This document shows, piece after piece, positions 63,784 through 64,000 of a DNA stretch of 64,000 nucleotides. The notes below the pieces were generated by a model. The model made no database searches and had not been told where the DNA came from. It was given only the letters and a program-made list of their open reading frames with translations. How positions within the stretch are numbered: the stretch's first letter is position 1; each line of letters starts with the position of its first letter. Both the position numbers and the translations under genes were made by a program. The stretch is from Pseudomonadota bacterium (GTDB lineage: Bacteria > Pseudomonadota > Gammaproteobacteria > Steroidobacterales > Steroidobacteraceae), in NCBI GenBank assembly GCA_018240525.1, contig JAFEFN010000005.1, forward strand, positions 186,001-250,000, in the 5' to 3' direction.

Positions 63784-64000
63784 ATGATCGCGCATACCTC
63801 CCTGGCGGTGCATGACTATCCCCGGGCCAAGGATTTCTACACGAGGACGCTGTCACCGCTGGGCTATCGCAACAACATGGAGTACGGGGAGTCGGCCGGC
63901 TTCAACGATGGAGAGAACACGGACTTCTGGATCGCCAGTTCAACCTCCACGGTGCCGACCCACATCGCGTTTCGCGCCCGCAACCCGCAGCAGGTCGTCG
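63784..64000 (+). CDS. VOC-family (glyoxalase-like) protein, start only
   Basis: The first 72 codons are present before the window ends. IAHTSLAVHDYPRAKDFYTRTLSPLGY is the typical first beta-alpha unit of glyoxalase/bleomycin-resistance folds, with a potential metal His at HTSLAV and THIAFRA later. AGGAG lies eight bases before the ATG. Function cannot be assigned from the fragment. Confidence 0.8.
   Translation, partial: MIAHTSLAVHDYPRAKDFYTRTLSPLGYRNNMEYGESAGFNDGENTDFWIASSTSTVPTHIAFRARNPQQVV

Overview
This is a GC-rich, gene-dense bacterial chromosome window. It contains no rRNA, tRNA, CRISPR array, transposase or prophage gene that I could recognise. Gene content points to a gammaproteobacterium, probably near the Xanthomonadales/Steroidobacteraceae: a fused aspartate kinase-diaminopimelate decarboxylase, a UrcA-family secreted protein, a large TonB-dependent receptor beside TPR-sulfotransferases, and a PBP1B followed by an LpoP-like TPR lipoprotein. 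The placement is inferred from gene families only.

Layout. 1-1.2 kb: metB (cut by the window edge) behind a clear SAM-I (S-box) riboswitch with its own sigma70-type promoter. 1.3-6.6 kb: minus-strand cell-wall block of fused lysC-lysA, mrcB and a TPR lipoprotein. 6.7-9.1 kb: small acidic protein, SAM hydroxide adenosyltransferase, transaldolase. 9.2-12 kb: a yqjD/yqjE-like three-gene membrane module, a LysM-YkuD protein and a 3-methyladenine glycosylase. 12-15.5 kb: two tandem amidohydrolases (the second with a degraded metal site) and a DsbA-like protein. 15.4-21 kb: leucine/isovalerate catabolism (biotin carboxylase subunit, carboxyltransferase, isovaleryl-CoA dehydrogenase) with a FadR-type GntR regulator and a matching palindrome in the divergent promoter. 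21-26 kb: ferredoxin reductase, MFS transporter, GIY-YIG-like protein, LytS/LytTR two-component pair. 26-31.8 kb: UrcA protein, aldo/keto reductase, an outer-membrane-like protein, MaoC-like hydratase, LysR regulator and an enolase-superfamily dehydratase.

31.7-38.8 kb holds the most unusual locus: a TonB-dependent receptor, a strong intrinsic terminator, then two TPR-sulfotransferases, one carrying an N-terminal SEC-C zinc motif. 39.3-47.5 kb is a catabolic stretch (glpF-glpK, aldehyde dehydrogenase, a divergent enolase-superfamily enzyme, GMC oxidoreductase, MFS transporter). 47.6-56.4 kb contains a DUF937-OmpA fusion, an MttB-family methyltransferase without pyrrolysine, envelope proteins, a class D beta-lactamase remnant, a mepK-ldtD pair and a secreted Cys-rich-repeat protein. 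56.8-62.8 kb is a complete RND tripartite efflux operon, followed by a stand-alone 5'-3' exonuclease and the start of a VOC-fold protein.

Envelope building and remodelling recur through the window (mrcB with a putative activator lipoprotein, DAP supply, two YkuD L,D-transpeptidases, MepK). A second theme is aerobic catabolism of branched-chain and polyol- or sugar-acid-like substrates. I saw no single obviously new defence or mobile system. The best candidates for undescribed biology are the receptor-terminator-sulfotransferase locus and the GntR-controlled leucine catabolic cluster.
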